64,000 bases of DNA from Microbacterium sp. M28 (GTDB lineage: Bacteria > Actinomycetota > Actinomycetes > Actinomycetales > Microbacteriaceae), in the NCBI RefSeq assembly GCF_025836995.1, contig NZ_CP107546.1, positions 1,984,001 through 2,048,000 on the forward strand, given 5' to 3'. Below the pieces are notes generated by a model. The model was not told the DNA's origin. It worked only from the letters and a program-made list of their open reading frames with translations, and searched no databases. The translations under genes and the position numbers were made by a program. Below are positions 9,582 to 18,878 of the stretch, one piece after another (the stretch's first letter is position 1; each line of letters opens with the position of its first letter).

Positions 9582-10169
9582 TCAGGAAACGGTCGTCCGA
9601 GCCAGGTCCAACCGCATCACCACACGCGGGTGCCCGTCGAACATGCTCGACGTGTCAGCGGCCTTCGAGAATCCGGCCCGTTCGAACATCGCGCGCGTCC
9701 CGACGTACATCATCGTCTGATTGATCCGTGCTCCGTCGTTGTCGACCGGATATCCCTCGACCGCAGGTGCGCCGCGCTCCCGCGCGTAGGCGACCGCCCC
9801 CTCGAGGAGGGAGTGCATCAGCCCGTGCTTGCGATATCCGGGACGCACCCGGAAGCACCACAGCGACCACGCGTCCAGATCGTCCACTCGGGGAATCACG
9901 CGGCTGCGGGCGAAGCTCGTGTCGCGACGCGGATGCAGCGCCGCCCATCCGGCCGGCTGTCCGTCGACGTACGCGATGACACCGGGCGGCGGGTCCATCT
10001 CGCACAGCTCGCGCACCTTCGCGGATCGCGCTGGTTCTCGAAGCTTGCCCGCCTCGCCGCTGCCGATCCGGTAGTTCAGGCAGAAGCACACATTCGACAT
10101 CGGATTCTTCGGCCCGACCACGGTCGCGACATCTTCGAAGGCCGTCGCAGGGTGCACCTCGATCGTCAT
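9582..10169 (-). CDS. GNAT family N-acetyltransferase
   Basis: A 195-residue GCN5-related acetyltransferase. The core strands are visible from the GVIAYVDGQPAGWAAL segment (about 63-78) to the acetyl-CoA site around CFRVRPGYRKHGLMHSLL (about 109-126), where the RxxGxxG/A-type loop is RKHGLM. The FERAGF motif near the C terminus is typical. The N terminus has a Cys-rich stretch (NVCFCLNY) seen in a subset of actinobacterial GNATs. The substrate is unknown. It lies between the RluA-family gene and dnaE on the same strand. Confidence 0.85.
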   Translation of the reverse strand: MTIEVHPATAFEDVATVVGPKNPMSNVCFCLNYRIGSGEAGKLREPARSAKVRELCEMDPPPGVIAYVDGQPAGWAALHPRRDTSFARSRVIPRVDDLDAWSLWCFRVRPGYRKHGLMHSLLEGAVAYARERGAPAVEGYPVDNDGARINQTMMYVGTRAMFERAGFSKAADTSSMFDGHPRVVMRLDLARTTVS

Positions 10170-10253
10170 GAAGACAGTGTGCCGGATGCCGCGGACATCG
10201 GGTGTCCCAATTCAGGACGTTCTCTCGAGATCAGGCGAGGCGCGGCCGCGCGT

Positions 10254-11174
10254 TCAGTCGCCGCGCAGCATCTCCAGCGCCCCGGCGAGATCCGCCGGAT
10301 ATGCGGACTCGAACTCGACCCCGTCGCCGGAGCCGGGGTGCGCGAAGGCCAGCTTGTGCGCGTGCAGCCACTGCCTCGTCAGACCGAGGCGCGCAGCCGT
10401 CGTCGGGTCCGCCCCGTAGAGCGGATCGCCGACGCACGGATGCCGATGCGCCGCCATGTGCACGCGGATCTGATGCGTGCGTCCCGTCTCCAGATGGATC
10501 TCCAGCAGCGACGCGCCGGGGAACGCCTCCAGCGTCTCGTAGTGCGTGACGGAGTCCTTGCCCTCCGGTGTGACGGCGAACTTCCACGAGTGGTTGGGGT
10601 GCCGCCCGATCGGTGCGTCGATGGTTCCCACCAGCGGGTCCGGATGCCCCTGAACGACGGCGTGGTAGATCTTCTCGACCGTGCGCTCCTTGAAGGCGCG
10701 CTTGAGCAGCGTGTAGGCGCGCTCGGTCTTGGCGACGACCATGAGTCCGCTGGTTCCGACGTCGAGGCGGTGCACGATTCCGGCGCGTTCGGCCGCCCCG
10801 CTCGTGGCGATGCGGAATCCGGCACCGGCCAGGGCTCCGAGGACCGTCGGGCCCTCCCAGCCCAACGATGGATGGGCGGCGACACCGGTCGGCTTGTCCA
10901 CGACCACGATGTCATCGTCGTCGTGGACGATCCCGAGTTCCGGCACGTCGACCGGGACGATGCGCGGTTCCTCCTTCGGCCGCCATTCGACGCTCAGCCA
11001 TCCGCCCGCGCGGAGACGATCGGACTTGCCCAGCGACACGCCGTCGACGCTCACGCCGCCGGCTTCGGCGACCTCGGCGGCGAAGGTCCGCGAGAATCCG
11101 AGCATCTTGGCCAGCGCGGCGTCGACCCGCACGCCGTCGAGTCCGTCGGGGATGGGGAGGTTCCGGGATTCCAC
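10254..11174 (-). CDS. RluA family pseudouridine synthase
   Basis: An RNA pseudouridine synthase of the RluA/RluD class, acting on 23S rRNA or another structured RNA. The 306-residue protein has an N-terminal S4-like RNA-binding region (about 1-80), then the catalytic domain with [10 protein letters not shown], where Asp138 is the catalytic nucleophile. [10 protein letters not shown] follows. The GTG at 11174 gives the standard N terminus and lies two bases after the lspA stop, so translation is probably coupled. The lspA-rluD pairing is common in bacteria. The target uridine is not determined. Confidence 0.92.
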   Translation of the reverse strand: MESRNLPIPDGLDGVRVDAALAKMLGFSRTFAAEVAEAGGVSVDGVSLGKSDRLRAGGWLSVEWRPKEEPRIVPVDVPELGIVHDDDDIVVVDKPTGVAAHPSLGWEGPTVLGALAGAGFRIATSGAAERAGIVHRLDVGTSGLMVVAKTERAYTLLKRAFKERTVEKIYHAVVQGHPDPLVGTIDAPIGRHPNHSWKFAVTPEGKDSVTHYETLEAFPGASLLEIHLETGRTHQIRVHMAAHRHPCVGDPLYGADPTTAARLGLTRQWLHAHKLAFAHPGSGDGVEFESAYPADLAGALEMLRGD

Positions 11175-11176
11175 GA

Positions 11177-11821
11177 TCAGGACGCCGCACCGGAGGACGC
11201 CGGGCGCCCCGCTTCGCCATCCTGGGACACGACGGAGACGTCTCCAGCGGTCCGGTCTACCTCGGCATCCTGCTCCGCCTCGGCGGCCAGCTTCTCCGCC
11301 TCGACGTGGTCGCGCTCGCGCGTACCGTCGAACCGCAGTCCGAGCACGACGAGCAGCGCCACCGAGATCATGCCCGTGACGATGAAGATGTCGGCGACGT
11401 TGAAGATCGCCGGCATCATCCACGGCATCGAGATCATGTCGACGACTTCGCCCCTGGCGAAGCCCGGCTCGCGGAAGAAACGGTCCGTGAGGTTGCCGAG
11501 CACACCGCCCAGGAGGCAGCCGAGGACGACGGCCCACAGACGCGACCGCAGACCGACGGTCTTCCAGATGATGACGCCGGCCACGGCGCTCAGGGCGATC
11601 GTGAAGATCCAGGTGTGGTCGGAGCCGATCGAGAACGCGGCACCGGGATTGCGCACGAAGTACAGCTGAAGGAATTCTCCCCAGACCGGAACCGGCTCCC
11701 CATAGGGCAGGTTCTCGACCGTGAGGTGCTTCACGAACTGATCGGCGGCCAGCACGATGATCGCGAGAATCGCGACGATCGCGCCGGCCGCCGACCGACG
11801 AAGGGGACGACGTCCTGACAA
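11177..11821 (-). CDS. lspA: lipoprotein signal peptidase (signal peptidase II)
   Basis: LspA cleaves the signal peptide of prolipoproteins after lipid attachment. The 214-residue protein has four membrane segments between about 11 and 163. The catalytic aspartates are Asp113 in NLTDR and Asp144 in FNVADIF. A charged, Glu/Asp-rich tail of about 45 residues after the last helix is longer than in most family members. It starts nine bases after divIVA and runs into the pseudouridine synthase gene. Confidence 0.96.
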   Translation of the reverse strand: MSGRRPLRRSAAGAIVAILAIIVLAADQFVKHLTVENLPYGEPVPVWGEFLQLYFVRNPGAAFSIGSDHTWIFTIALSAVAGVIIWKTVGLRSRLWAVVLGCLLGGVLGNLTDRFFREPGFARGEVVDMISMPWMMPAIFNVADIFIVTGMISVALLVVLGLRFDGTRERDHVEAEKLAAEAEQDAEVDRTAGDVSVVSQDGEAGRPASSGAAS

Positions 11822-11830
11822 GAGGATGCC

Positions 11831-12427
11831 TTAGAGACCGATGGCGGAGACCGGCGTCGAGTCCGTCGACGCCGACTTCTCATCGAGGTCGCGCAGCTGA
11901 CCCTCGATGTAACCGCGCAGCTGAGTGCGGTAGTCGCGCTCGAACGTACGCAGCTCGGTGATGCGAGCCTCGAGCGTGTTGCGCTCGCGCTCCAGACGGG
12001 CGGACTCTTCGCGCTGCTTGGCCGCGGCCTCGCTGCGGATCTTCTCGACCTCGGCCTCGGCCTCGGCGATGAGCTGAGCGCGCTTGGTCTCACCCTCGGC
12101 GACGTGCTCGTCGTGCAGGCGCTGAGCCAGCTCGATGATGCCGGCCGTCGTCGTGGTCGCGATGGGGGCCGCCTTGGCGGGCTCCGCGGGGGCAGGAGCC
12201 GGGGCAGCAGGCGCGGGGACCTCGGTCACGACGGCGGCCGCAGGGGCCTTCTCGCCGGACTCGTAGGCGGCGAGCTTGCTCTTCAGCTCGGCGTTCTCCT
12301 CGAGGGCCTTGCGCCACTCGACGACGATCTCGTCGAGGAAGTCATCCACCTCGTCGGGGTCGAATCCGTCCTTGAAACGGACGTGCTGAAACTGCTTGGT
12401 GACGACGTCATCCGGGGTCAGTGCCAT
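11831..12427 (-). CDS. divIVA: DivIVA/Wag31 cell-pole coiled-coil protein
   Basis: DivIVA marks negatively curved membrane at poles and septa, and in actinobacteria it directs polar cell-wall growth. The N-terminal lipid-binding domain (1-60) begins [13 protein letters not shown] and has [14 protein letters not shown]. An Ala/Pro-rich linker at about 78-115 separates it from a long coiled coil (about 118-185). At 198 residues it is shorter than mycobacterial Wag31. AAAGAGGAG precedes the ATG. It closes the division cluster next to yggT and sepF. Confidence 0.95.
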   Translation of the reverse strand: MALTPDDVVTKQFQHVRFKDGFDPDEVDDFLDEIVVEWRKALEENAELKSKLAAYESGEKAPAAAVVTEVPAPAAPAPAPAEPAKAAPIATTTTAGIIELAQRLHDEHVAEGETKRAQLIAEAEAEVEKIRSEAAAKQREESARLERERNTLEARITELRTFERDYRTQLRGYIEGQLRDLDEKSASTDSTPVSAIGL

Positions 12428-12523
12428 GGGTTGGCTCCTCTTTCGATGAGTTCGGTTTGCCAGTACTACGACGATGGCGCGGTGTGGATCTGGCGCGGAC
12501 CCTGGGGGCGCACCTGGGAGCCA

Positions 12524-12529
12524 AGCATA
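12524..12529 (-). promoter_or_regulatory. -10 hexamer of divIVA
   Basis: TATGCT on the minus strand about 97 bases before the divIVA ATG. It would give a leader of roughly 90 bases with the AAAGAGGAG ribosome site. The 155-base gap 12428-12582 otherwise shows nothing I recognise. Confidence 0.45.
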
Positions 12530-12582
12530 GTCCCCGCACCTGATCGTCGCGACGGCGCGCGCTCAGCGCGGCGCATGTTCGC

Positions 12583-12894
12583 TCAGGCGGCGGCGCCGCC
12601 GATGGCGCGCACGATGGACATCAGGATGAGCACGATGAACATGGTCAGCGCGAAGCCGAAGTCCAGCGACAGGCCGCCGATCCGCAGCGGTGGGATGATC
12701 CGTCGGAAGAACCGGATGGGCGGATCCGTGACCGTGTACACGGCCTCGGCGGCGACGAGCCCGAAGCCCTTCGGACGCCACTCCCGGTTGAACAACGGGA
12801 TGTAGTCGAGGATCAGGCGCGCGAAGAGCACGAAGATGTAGATCAGCAGCACCAGGTGAACGATGCCGGCGATGACGGAGACCAGCGAACCCAC
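12583..12894 (-). CDS. YggT family membrane protein
   Basis: A 103-residue YggT-family integral membrane protein with two hydrophobic stretches (about 6-25 and 78-98), separated by a loop with RLILDYIPLFNREWRP and TDPPIRFFRRIIPPLR, the family hallmark. YggT genes sit beside sepF and divIVA in most actinobacteria and Firmicutes; a role in division or osmotic stress is suggested but not settled. GTG start at 12894, three bases after the sepF stop. Confidence 0.93.
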   Translation of the reverse strand: MGSLVSVIAGIVHLVLLIYIFVLFARLILDYIPLFNREWRPKGFGLVAAEAVYTVTDPPIRFFRRIIPPLRIGGLSLDFGFALTMFIVLILMSIVRAIGGAAA

Positions 12895-12897
12895 GGG

Positions 12898-13374
12898 TTA
12901 TGCGTGGTCGAAGCCCGCGGACTCCGCGTCCGCGTGCGCGATGCCACCGTGACCGGAGACCGCGATGTTCTCCGGCGAAAGCAGGAAGACCTTCGAGGTG
13001 ACGCGCTCGATACGACCGTACAGGCCGAGCGAGAGCCCACTCGCGAAGTCGATGAGGCGACGAGCCTCGGCATCCGACATCTGCGACAGGTTGATGATCA
13101 CCGGGATGCCCTCGCGGAAGCTCTCCGCGATCAGCTGCGCGTCGCGGTACTGCTTGGGGTGCACGGTGAGGATCTCGTTGACCGTGCCGGCGGCCGGCTG
13201 ACGCACGGCGACGGGGCGGCGCAACGGGGTCACCGGTGCGGGGGCCTGCTCCTCGACCTCGCGGTCGCGTTCGCGGTGTGCACGGGCGGGCGCCTGAGAC
13301 GACTCCTCCTCGTAGACCTCTTCCTCGTCGGCGAGGCCGAGATACACCATGGTCTTCTTCAGCGGGTTTCCCAT
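12898..13374 (-). CDS. sepF: cell division protein SepF
   Basis: SepF anchors FtsZ to the membrane; in actinobacteria, which lack FtsA, it is the main tether. The 158-residue protein has the amphipathic N terminus ([16 protein letters not shown]), a charged linker to about 60, and the SepF domain (about 65-145) with [17 protein letters not shown] and [10 protein letters not shown]. It lies between yggS and yggT in the usual order. Confidence 0.96.
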   Translation of the reverse strand: MGNPLKKTMVYLGLADEEEVYEEESSQAPARAHRERDREVEEQAPAPVTPLRRPVAVRQPAAGTVNEILTVHPKQYRDAQLIAESFREGIPVIINLSQMSDAEARRLIDFASGLSLGLYGRIERVTSKVFLLSPENIAVSGHGGIAHADAESAGFDHA

Positions 13375-13414
13375 CGTGTCCTCCGGAAACTATCGGGGCT
13401 GGTCTTGTTCGAGG

Positions 13415-14092
13415 TTATCCCCGCGCAGGGCGAGGACCGGTGATTGCGGAGCCGATCCGCAGGTGTGTCGCGCCGGCGGCGATCGCCGGAACGAAGTCGG
13501 CGGTCATGCCCGCCGAGATCCAGGTGGCGTCCGGATGCTGCGCGCGCACGGCATCCGCCACCGAGCGCAACCGGGCGAAAGCCGATGCGGGCTCCTCGTC
13601 CAAGGGCGCCACCGCCATGACCCCGCGCAGGCGCAGCGAGGGCAGGCCGGCGATGTGATCCGCGAGCCCGAGCGCACCGTCGGGCTCGACTCCTCCGCGA
13701 CCGACGTCCTCGGTGAGGTTCACCTGCACGAGCACGTCGAGCACGTCGTCGTTCTCCGCCGCGCGGTGCAGGGCGTCGGCCAGACGCTCGCGATCGACGG
13801 AGTGCACCGCGTCAGCGCTGCGCCTGATCGCTCCCGCCTTGTTCGTCTGGGCCTGGCCGATGAAGTGCCAGCGCACCGGCACGTCGGCGAGCTCGCCCCG
13901 CTTGGCGGTCAATTCCTGCTGGCGATTCTCACCGACATCGGTCACGCCGAGGGCCGCGAGGTCCGCCACGAGCGACGCCGGGTGGAACTTGGTCACGACG
14001 ATGCGCGTGATCTCCCGGGCATCCCGCCCTGCCAGGCGCGCGGCGTCGGCGATCTGCTCATCGATCGCCGACAGCCGTGCTGCCAGGGTCAT
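13415..14092 (-). CDS. YggS family PLP-binding protein (PLP homeostasis)
   Basis: YggS/PROSC proteins bind pyridoxal phosphate without catalysing a known reaction and keep PLP and amino-acid pools balanced. The 225-residue protein begins MTLAARLSAIDEQI; the PLP lysine is in RIVVTKFHPA. The C-terminal LRIGSAITGPRPA segment binds the PLP phosphate. The ATG at 14092, 19 bases after the ftsZ stop, gives the conserved N terminus; the longer frame overlaps ftsZ. Confidence 0.93.
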   Translation of the reverse strand: MTLAARLSAIDEQIADAARLAGRDAREITRIVVTKFHPASLVADLAALGVTDVGENRQQELTAKRGELADVPVRWHFIGQAQTNKAGAIRRSADAVHSVDRERLADALHRAAENDDVLDVLVQVNLTEDVGRGGVEPDGALGLADHIAGLPSLRLRGVMAVAPLDEEPASAFARLRSVADAVRAQHPDATWISAGMTADFVPAIAAGATHLRIGSAITGPRPARG

Positions 14093-14111
14093 CGTGCGAG
14101 CGTCCGCGTGG

Positions 14112-15257
14112 TCACTTGAGGAACTCGGGGATGTCGAGGTCGTTGTCGTCCGCGAACGCCGGCTCGTAGCTGCTGGTCGCCGAGATGGGAGCGACGGGCT
14201 GACGCTTCTCCTCGACCACCGGCACCTCGATGCTCTTCTCCTCCGCGACCGTCTGCTCGGGCAGCGCCTCCGGGCGCGACAGGAACGTCGGATCCAGACG
14301 CAGCGACGGCTCTCCACCGTCGAAGCCGGCCGCGATGACCGTGACGCGCACCTCGTCGCCGAGCGTGTCGTCGATGACGGTACCGAAGATGATGTTCGCC
14401 TCGGGGTGCGCGGCTTCCTTGACCAGGTCGGCTGCGTCGTGGATCTCGAAGATGCCGAGGTTGGAACCACCCTGGATCGAGAGCAGGACACCGTGCGCGC
14501 CCTCGATGGATGCCTCGAGCAGCGGCGACTCCACGGCGAGTTCGGCGGCCTTGATGGCCCGGTCGGCGCCGCGGGCGGAGCCGATGCCCATGAGGGCGGA
14601 ACCCGCGCCCTGCATGACCGACTTGACGTCGGCGAAGTCGAGGTTGATCAGGCCAGGCGTGGTGATGAGGTCCGTGATGCCCTGCACACCGGCGAGGAGC
14701 ACCTGGTCGGCGGTCGCGAACGCCTCGATCATGGAGATGCCGCGGTCGCTGATCTCCAGGAGGCGGTCGTTCGGCACCACGATGAGGGTGTCGACCTCTT
14801 CCTTGAGCTTCGCGACGCCAGCCTCGGCCTGGCTCTGGCGACGACGACCCTCGAACGAGAACGGCTTCGTCACGACACCGATCGTCAGGGCGCCGATCGA
14901 CTTCGCGATGCGGGCGACCACCGGCGCGCCGCCGGTTCCGGTCCCGCCGCCTTCGCCGGCCGTCACGAAGACCATGTCGGCACCGGTCAACGCCTGCTCG
15001 ATCTCCTCGGCGTGGTCCTCGGCGGCCCGACGGCCCACCTCGGGGTCGGCTCCGGCGCCCAGACCGCGGGTGAGCTCGCGACCCACGTCGAGCTTGACGT
15101 CGGCGTCGCTCATCAGCAGCGCCTGTGCGTCGGTGTTGACGGCGATGAACTCGACACCGCGCAGGCCGAGTTCGATCATGCGGTTGACGGCGTTGACACC
15201 GCCACCGCCGACGCCGACGACCTTGATCACGGCGAGGTAGTTCTGGTTCTGGCTCAT
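14112..15257 (-). CDS. ftsZ: cell division protein FtsZ
   Basis: The tubulin-like GTPase that forms the division ring. Its 381 residues include the GTP-binding [10 protein letters not shown] motif at 101-110, the T7-loop region [11 protein letters not shown], and a C-terminal tail ending DLDIPEFLK, the peptide that binds SepF and other partners. CGGAGGCC lies just before the ATG. The gene has its own 198-base upstream region with a promoter and a palindrome, so it can be controlled apart from ftsQ and the genes before it. Confidence 0.98.
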   Translation of the reverse strand: MSQNQNYLAVIKVVGVGGGGVNAVNRMIELGLRGVEFIAVNTDAQALLMSDADVKLDVGRELTRGLGAGADPEVGRRAAEDHAEEIEQALTGADMVFVTAGEGGGTGTGGAPVVARIAKSIGALTIGVVTKPFSFEGRRRQSQAEAGVAKLKEEVDTLIVVPNDRLLEISDRGISMIEAFATADQVLLAGVQGITDLITTPGLINLDFADVKSVMQGAGSALMGIGSARGADRAIKAAELAVESPLLEASIEGAHGVLLSIQGGSNLGIFEIHDAADLVKEAAHPEANIIFGTVIDDTLGDEVRVTVIAAGFDGGEPSLRLDPTFLSRPEALPEQTVAEEKSIEVPVVEEKRQPVAPISATSSYEPAFADDNDLDIPEFLK

Positions 15258-15308
15258 GGCCGGCCTCCGATATGTCGAGCCTGAAAATCTGTTCTGCGAG
15301 TGTGTGAA

Positions 15309-15335
15309 CTTTAAACCTCAACTAGAGGTGTAAAG
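15309..15335. promoter_or_regulatory. 27-bp palindrome in the ftsZ promoter (candidate FtsR operator)
   Basis: The arms CTTTAAACCTC and GAGGTGTAAAG flank AACTA; 10 of 11 arm positions pair. On the minus strand the right end of the palindrome reads TAAAGT, a possible -10, and the other arm supplies a -35-like TTTACA. The dyad thus occupies the promoter spacer, the place where MerR-type regulators bind. FtsR, a MerR-like protein that controls ftsZ in relatives, is encoded at 45428-46120. The rest of the gap 15258-15455 shows no gene. Confidence 0.6.
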
Positions 15336-15455
15336 TATTTCCCGGTATTGCGTTCTCTTGATCGAAGGTATGCGCCTATCAGGCGTGCGCCCGCAACGAC
15401 ACGGGCGTGTCTCGCAATCGCCTCGTTCGAGCGCTCGCGAGGGCACGCTCGACGG

Positions 15456-16382
15456 TCAGCCCGCGATGCCGACGTCAGGAGTCGAGACGTCGAAGTTCCG
15501 TGCGTCTGGGTTGCCGGCGACGAGCCGGGACAGGACGACCGCCTTGAGCGCCGATTCCTCCGAACTCCCCCACACGACGTTCTTGTCGCCGAGCGCGAGC
15601 GTGACATCGTCGGTCGACGAGGCCTGCACCCGCGTGAGCTGGGCGCGCAGGTCGGCCGGCAGCGACCGGACAACCAGCCCCGCCGATTCGAAGGCCGCAG
15701 AGTCCGTCCCGCCCTCGATCTCCAGCAGGGGCTGCCCCTCTGGCTGGGAGTCGGTCGTGGCCAGGGCGACGCCTGCGGCATCCACGACGGTGTAGCCGGC
15801 ATCCGTCTTCAGGACGCCGACGGGGGTGCGCTCGACGATCCGCACCGTCAGCTCGTGCGGCGGCTTCGCCTCGAGCGCGTACGTCTCGATCAGCGGGAAG
15901 GCCACGAGCGCCGCTTTGACCTCGCCCGCATCGACGAGCGCCAGCGGCGTGCCGATCTGCTCGGACAGCGCCGACTCGATCTGCGCAGGGTCGAGCGCGG
16001 ACGCGCCGACCACCGTCACCTTCTGCACCGCGAACAGCGGGCTGTACGCGGTGAGCGCCGTTCCGCCGATCAGGAGAACGAACGCCCCGAGGACGCCGAG
16101 CCACAGCATCCTGCGACGCCGGGAGCGCTGGGTGAACCGACGGATCTCGCTCTTGAGCGCCTTCCGCCGTGCGCGGGCCGCGCGCCACACATCACGCTGC
16201 GTGAGCAGCGGTTCCTCGGCCTCGGCGGCTGCTCGATCGTCCGTCGCTTCCTCGTCCGCCGTGGTGATCGGCGTGACCAGGCCGTCCGGCGCGCGATCGT
16301 CCGTCCGCCGTCCACGGCGGACCGACCCATCGGCGGGCGGCTGCTCGTCCGGTGTGACCGGAAGGGGCGCTGGCCGGCGCAC
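15456..16382 (-). CDS. ftsQ: cell division protein FtsQ
   Basis: FtsQ is a bitopic membrane protein that links early and late divisome proteins. The 308-residue protein has a charged cytoplasmic N terminus (1-91, basic near the membrane), one membrane helix at 92-113, a POTRA domain from about 117 to 185, and the C-terminal beta domain. The sequence FAVQKVTVVGASAL opens the POTRA domain as expected. It starts three bases after the murC stop. Confidence 0.94.
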   Translation of the reverse strand: MRRPAPLPVTPDEQPPADGSVRRGRRTDDRAPDGLVTPITTADEEATDDRAAAEAEEPLLTQRDVWRAARARRKALKSEIRRFTQRSRRRRMLWLGVLGAFVLLIGGTALTAYSPLFAVQKVTVVGASALDPAQIESALSEQIGTPLALVDAGEVKAALVAFPLIETYALEAKPPHELTVRIVERTPVGVLKTDAGYTVVDAAGVALATTDSQPEGQPLLEIEGGTDSAAFESAGLVVRSLPADLRAQLTRVQASSTDDVTLALGDKNVVWGSSEESALKAVVLSRLVAGNPDARNFDVSTPDVGIAG

Positions 16383-16385
16383 GCG

Positions 16386-17786
16386 TCAGTCCCCTGGCGT
16401 CCGGCGGAGCGAGTCGAGCACCTGCGGGATGATCTGGTAGACGTTGCCGCAGCCCAGCGTGATGACGTAGTCGCCCTCGCGCGCGATGCTCGCCGTGTAG
16501 TCAGCCGCTTCCTGCCAATCCGCGACATAGTGCACGTTGCCCTGATCGGCGAACGCACCGCTGACCAGCTCACCGGTCACACCCGGTACCGGATCCTCAC
16601 GGGCGCCGTACACATCGAGCATGACGGTGTGGTCCGCACCCTGCTCCAGCACCTCCGCGAACTCGCGGAACATGTGCTGGGTGCGCGAATACGTGTGCGG
16701 CTGCTGGATCGCGATGACCCGACCTCCGCCGACCACGCTGCGAGCGGTGGCGAGGGCGACCTGCACCTCGGCCGGGTGGTGCGCGTAATCGTCGAACACG
16801 CTCACGCCGCGCTCGGTGCCGTGCAGTTCGAAGCGCCGGACGGTGCCGGCGAACCCCTCGAGCGCGCGCGCGGCGTCGGCGAGCGAGTGGCCGAGCGCCT
16901 GCAGCACCGCCACCGCACCGGCGGCATTGATCGCGTTGTGCGCGCCGGGAACGGCGAGCGTGAGTCGGACGGACTCCTCGCCGCGCGTGAGCGTCGCCGA
17001 AACAGGGCCCGTGGTGTCGATGTCCGTGACGCGGAGATCGGCGTCCTCGGCGAGGCCGAAGGTGATCACGTTCGGGTGCGACATGCCGGACGCGACGCGT
17101 AGGGCGCCGGGGTCATCGCTCGAGATCACGACCGCTTCTGCGGCGGCATCCGCGAACCGGACGAACGCGTCGTGGAACGCCTCGTCGGAGCCGTAGAAGT
17201 CGAGGTGGTCGGGGTCGACATTCGTGATGAGCGCCACGGCGGTGTCGTAGAGCAGGAACGTGCCATCGGACTCGTCGGCCTCGATCACGAACAGCTCATC
17301 GGAGCCGGTCGCACTGGACGTGCCGAGCTGCTCGATCACTCCCCCGTTGACGAAGCTCGGGTCTGCGCCGAGGTCGCGCAGAGCCGTCACGATCATGCCG
17401 GTGGACGTGGTCTTGCCGTGCGCGCCGGCGACGGAGACGAGCCGGCGCGAGCCGATCAGCCAGTGCAGCGCCTGCGAGCGGTGGATGACGTGCAGCCCAC
17501 GCTCCTTGGCGGTGACGAACTCCGGGTTCTCCGGCCAGATCGCGCCGGTGTGGATCACGGTGTCGGCGTCGCCCAGCTGCGCGGCGTCGTGGCCGACGTG
17601 GACGGTCGCACCGGCATCCGCCAGCGCGCGCAGGGCGGCGCTGTCGGCACGGTCGGAACCGGACACCCGGATCCCTGCGTCGAGGAACATCTTCGCGAGT
17701 CCGCTCATACCGGATCCGCCGATGCCGATGAAGTGCGCGGCGGTGATGGACTCCGGGATCGGGAGGGTGAGGTCAGGTCTGATCAT
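16386..17786 (-). CDS. murC: UDP-N-acetylmuramate--L-alanine ligase
   Basis: MurC adds L-Ala to UDP-MurNAc, the first residue of the peptidoglycan stem peptide. The 466-residue protein has the N-terminal nucleotide fold [11 protein letters not shown] at 21-31, the ATP-binding [12 protein letters not shown] at 120-131, and the substrate motif DYAHHP. The start at 17786 gives the usual N terminus. murG ends 12 bases upstream. Confidence 0.97.
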   Translation of the reverse strand: MIRPDLTLPIPESITAAHFIGIGGSGMSGLAKMFLDAGIRVSGSDRADSAALRALADAGATVHVGHDAAQLGDADTVIHTGAIWPENPEFVTAKERGLHVIHRSQALHWLIGSRRLVSVAGAHGKTTSTGMIVTALRDLGADPSFVNGGVIEQLGTSSATGSDELFVIEADESDGTFLLYDTAVALITNVDPDHLDFYGSDEAFHDAFVRFADAAAEAVVISSDDPGALRVASGMSHPNVITFGLAEDADLRVTDIDTTGPVSATLTRGEESVRLTLAVPGAHNAINAAGAVAVLQALGHSLADAARALEGFAGTVRRFELHGTERGVSVFDDYAHHPAEVQVALATARSVVGGGRVIAIQQPHTYSRTQHMFREFAEVLEQGADHTVMLDVYGAREDPVPGVTGELVSGAFADQGNVHYVADWQEAADYTASIAREGDYVITLGCGNVYQIIPQVLDSLRRTPGD

Positions 17787-17798
17787 GTCGTCCTCAGT

Positions 17799-18878
17799 TT
17801 AGTTCGCCGTCGCCAGGGCGCGGTCGACGAGGGCGATGACGTTCTCCGTGCCGGCGCGCGTCCCGACGCGAGTGGCCGCGTCCGCCATCGCGGAGATGCG
17901 ATCGGGGTCGCGCAGCAGCGGTACGACGACCTCGCGCACCGTGTCGCCCGAGAACGTGGCGTCGTCCAGCAGCACCGCAGCACCCGCCGCGACGGCGGAA
18001 CCCGCGTTGAGCCGCTGCTCTCCGTTGCCGACCGAATACGGCACGTACAGCGCCGGAATGCCGAGGGCGCTGATCTCGCTGACGGTGGCTGCTCCTGAGC
18101 GCGACACGATCAGATCGGCCAGCGCGAATGCGAGGTCCATCCGATCGATGTAGCGGCGCATCGTGTACCCGGCGGCGGCGGGGTCGGCGAGGTCGCTGCG
18201 CTCCCCCGTCACGTGCAGCAGCTGCCATCCGGCATCCAGCACGTCCTGCCAGGAGTCCGCGAGGGCGTTGTTCAGTCGCTGAGCGCCGAGCGAACCGCCG
18301 AAGACCAGCAGCACAGGGCGGTCCGCATCGAGTCCGAACGCCTCTGCGGCCTCGGCTCTGGCGGCCTGACGGTCGAGTTCGATGACCTCGCGCCGCAGAG
18401 GCATGCCGACGACCTCCGCTCCGCGCATGGGCGTCCCGTCGAAGGCGACGCCGACCGCGACCGCGCGACGCGCGCCCAGCCTGTTCGCCAGTCCCGGCTT
18501 GGCGTTGGCCTCGTGGATCACATACGGCACGCGCTCTCGCCGCGCGGCCACGTAGGCGGGAGCAGACGCGTACCCGCCGAAGCCGATGACGACGTCGACG
18601 CCGCGCGCGCGGATGTGCTCTCGGACCTGGCGGACCGCGCGGCGGAACCGGCTCGGGAAAGCCGCAGCCTGCTTGTTCGCCCGCCGGGGGAAGGGGACCT
18701 TGTCGACGATGAGCAGTTCGTAGCCGCGCTCCGGGACCAGACGGGCCTCGAGGCCCTCGGCCGTGCCGAGCACCAGAAGGTCGGCTTCGGCGTCGCGCCG
18801 ACGGATGCCGTCGGCCACGGCGAGCAGGGGGTTGACGTGTCCGGCGGTTCCTCCGCCGGCGAGCAGGTACGTGGTCAC
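17799..18878 (-). CDS. murG: MurG transferase (lipid II synthesis)
   Basis: MurG transfers GlcNAc from UDP-GlcNAc to lipid I, forming lipid II on the inner face of the membrane. The 359-residue protein has GGGTAGHVNP at 8-17, the first glycine-rich loop of the GT-B fold. The acceptor-site GFGGYAS and the SRSGAATVSE stretch near the sugar-nucleotide site are present. Its ATG overlaps the ftsW stop by four bases. Confidence 0.97.
   Translation of the reverse strand: MTTYLLAGGGTAGHVNPLLAVADGIRRRDAEADLLVLGTAEGLEARLVPERGYELLIVDKVPFPRRANKQAAAFPSRFRRAVRQVREHIRARGVDVVIGFGGYASAPAYVAARRERVPYVIHEANAKPGLANRLGARRAVAVGVAFDGTPMRGAEVVGMPLRREVIELDRQAARAEAAEAFGLDADRPVLLVFGGSLGAQRLNNALADSWQDVLDAGWQLLHVTGERSDLADPAAAGYTMRRYIDRMDLAFALADLIVSRSGAATVSEISALGIPALYVPYSVGNGEQRLNAGSAVAAGAAVLLDDATFSGDTVREVVVPLLRDPDRISAMADAATRVGTRAGTENVIALVDRALATAN

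Noticed and set aside
15258..15455. A small gene between ftsQ and ftsZ
   Set aside because: Open stretches here are antisense continuations; the palindrome and promoter signals explain the gap.
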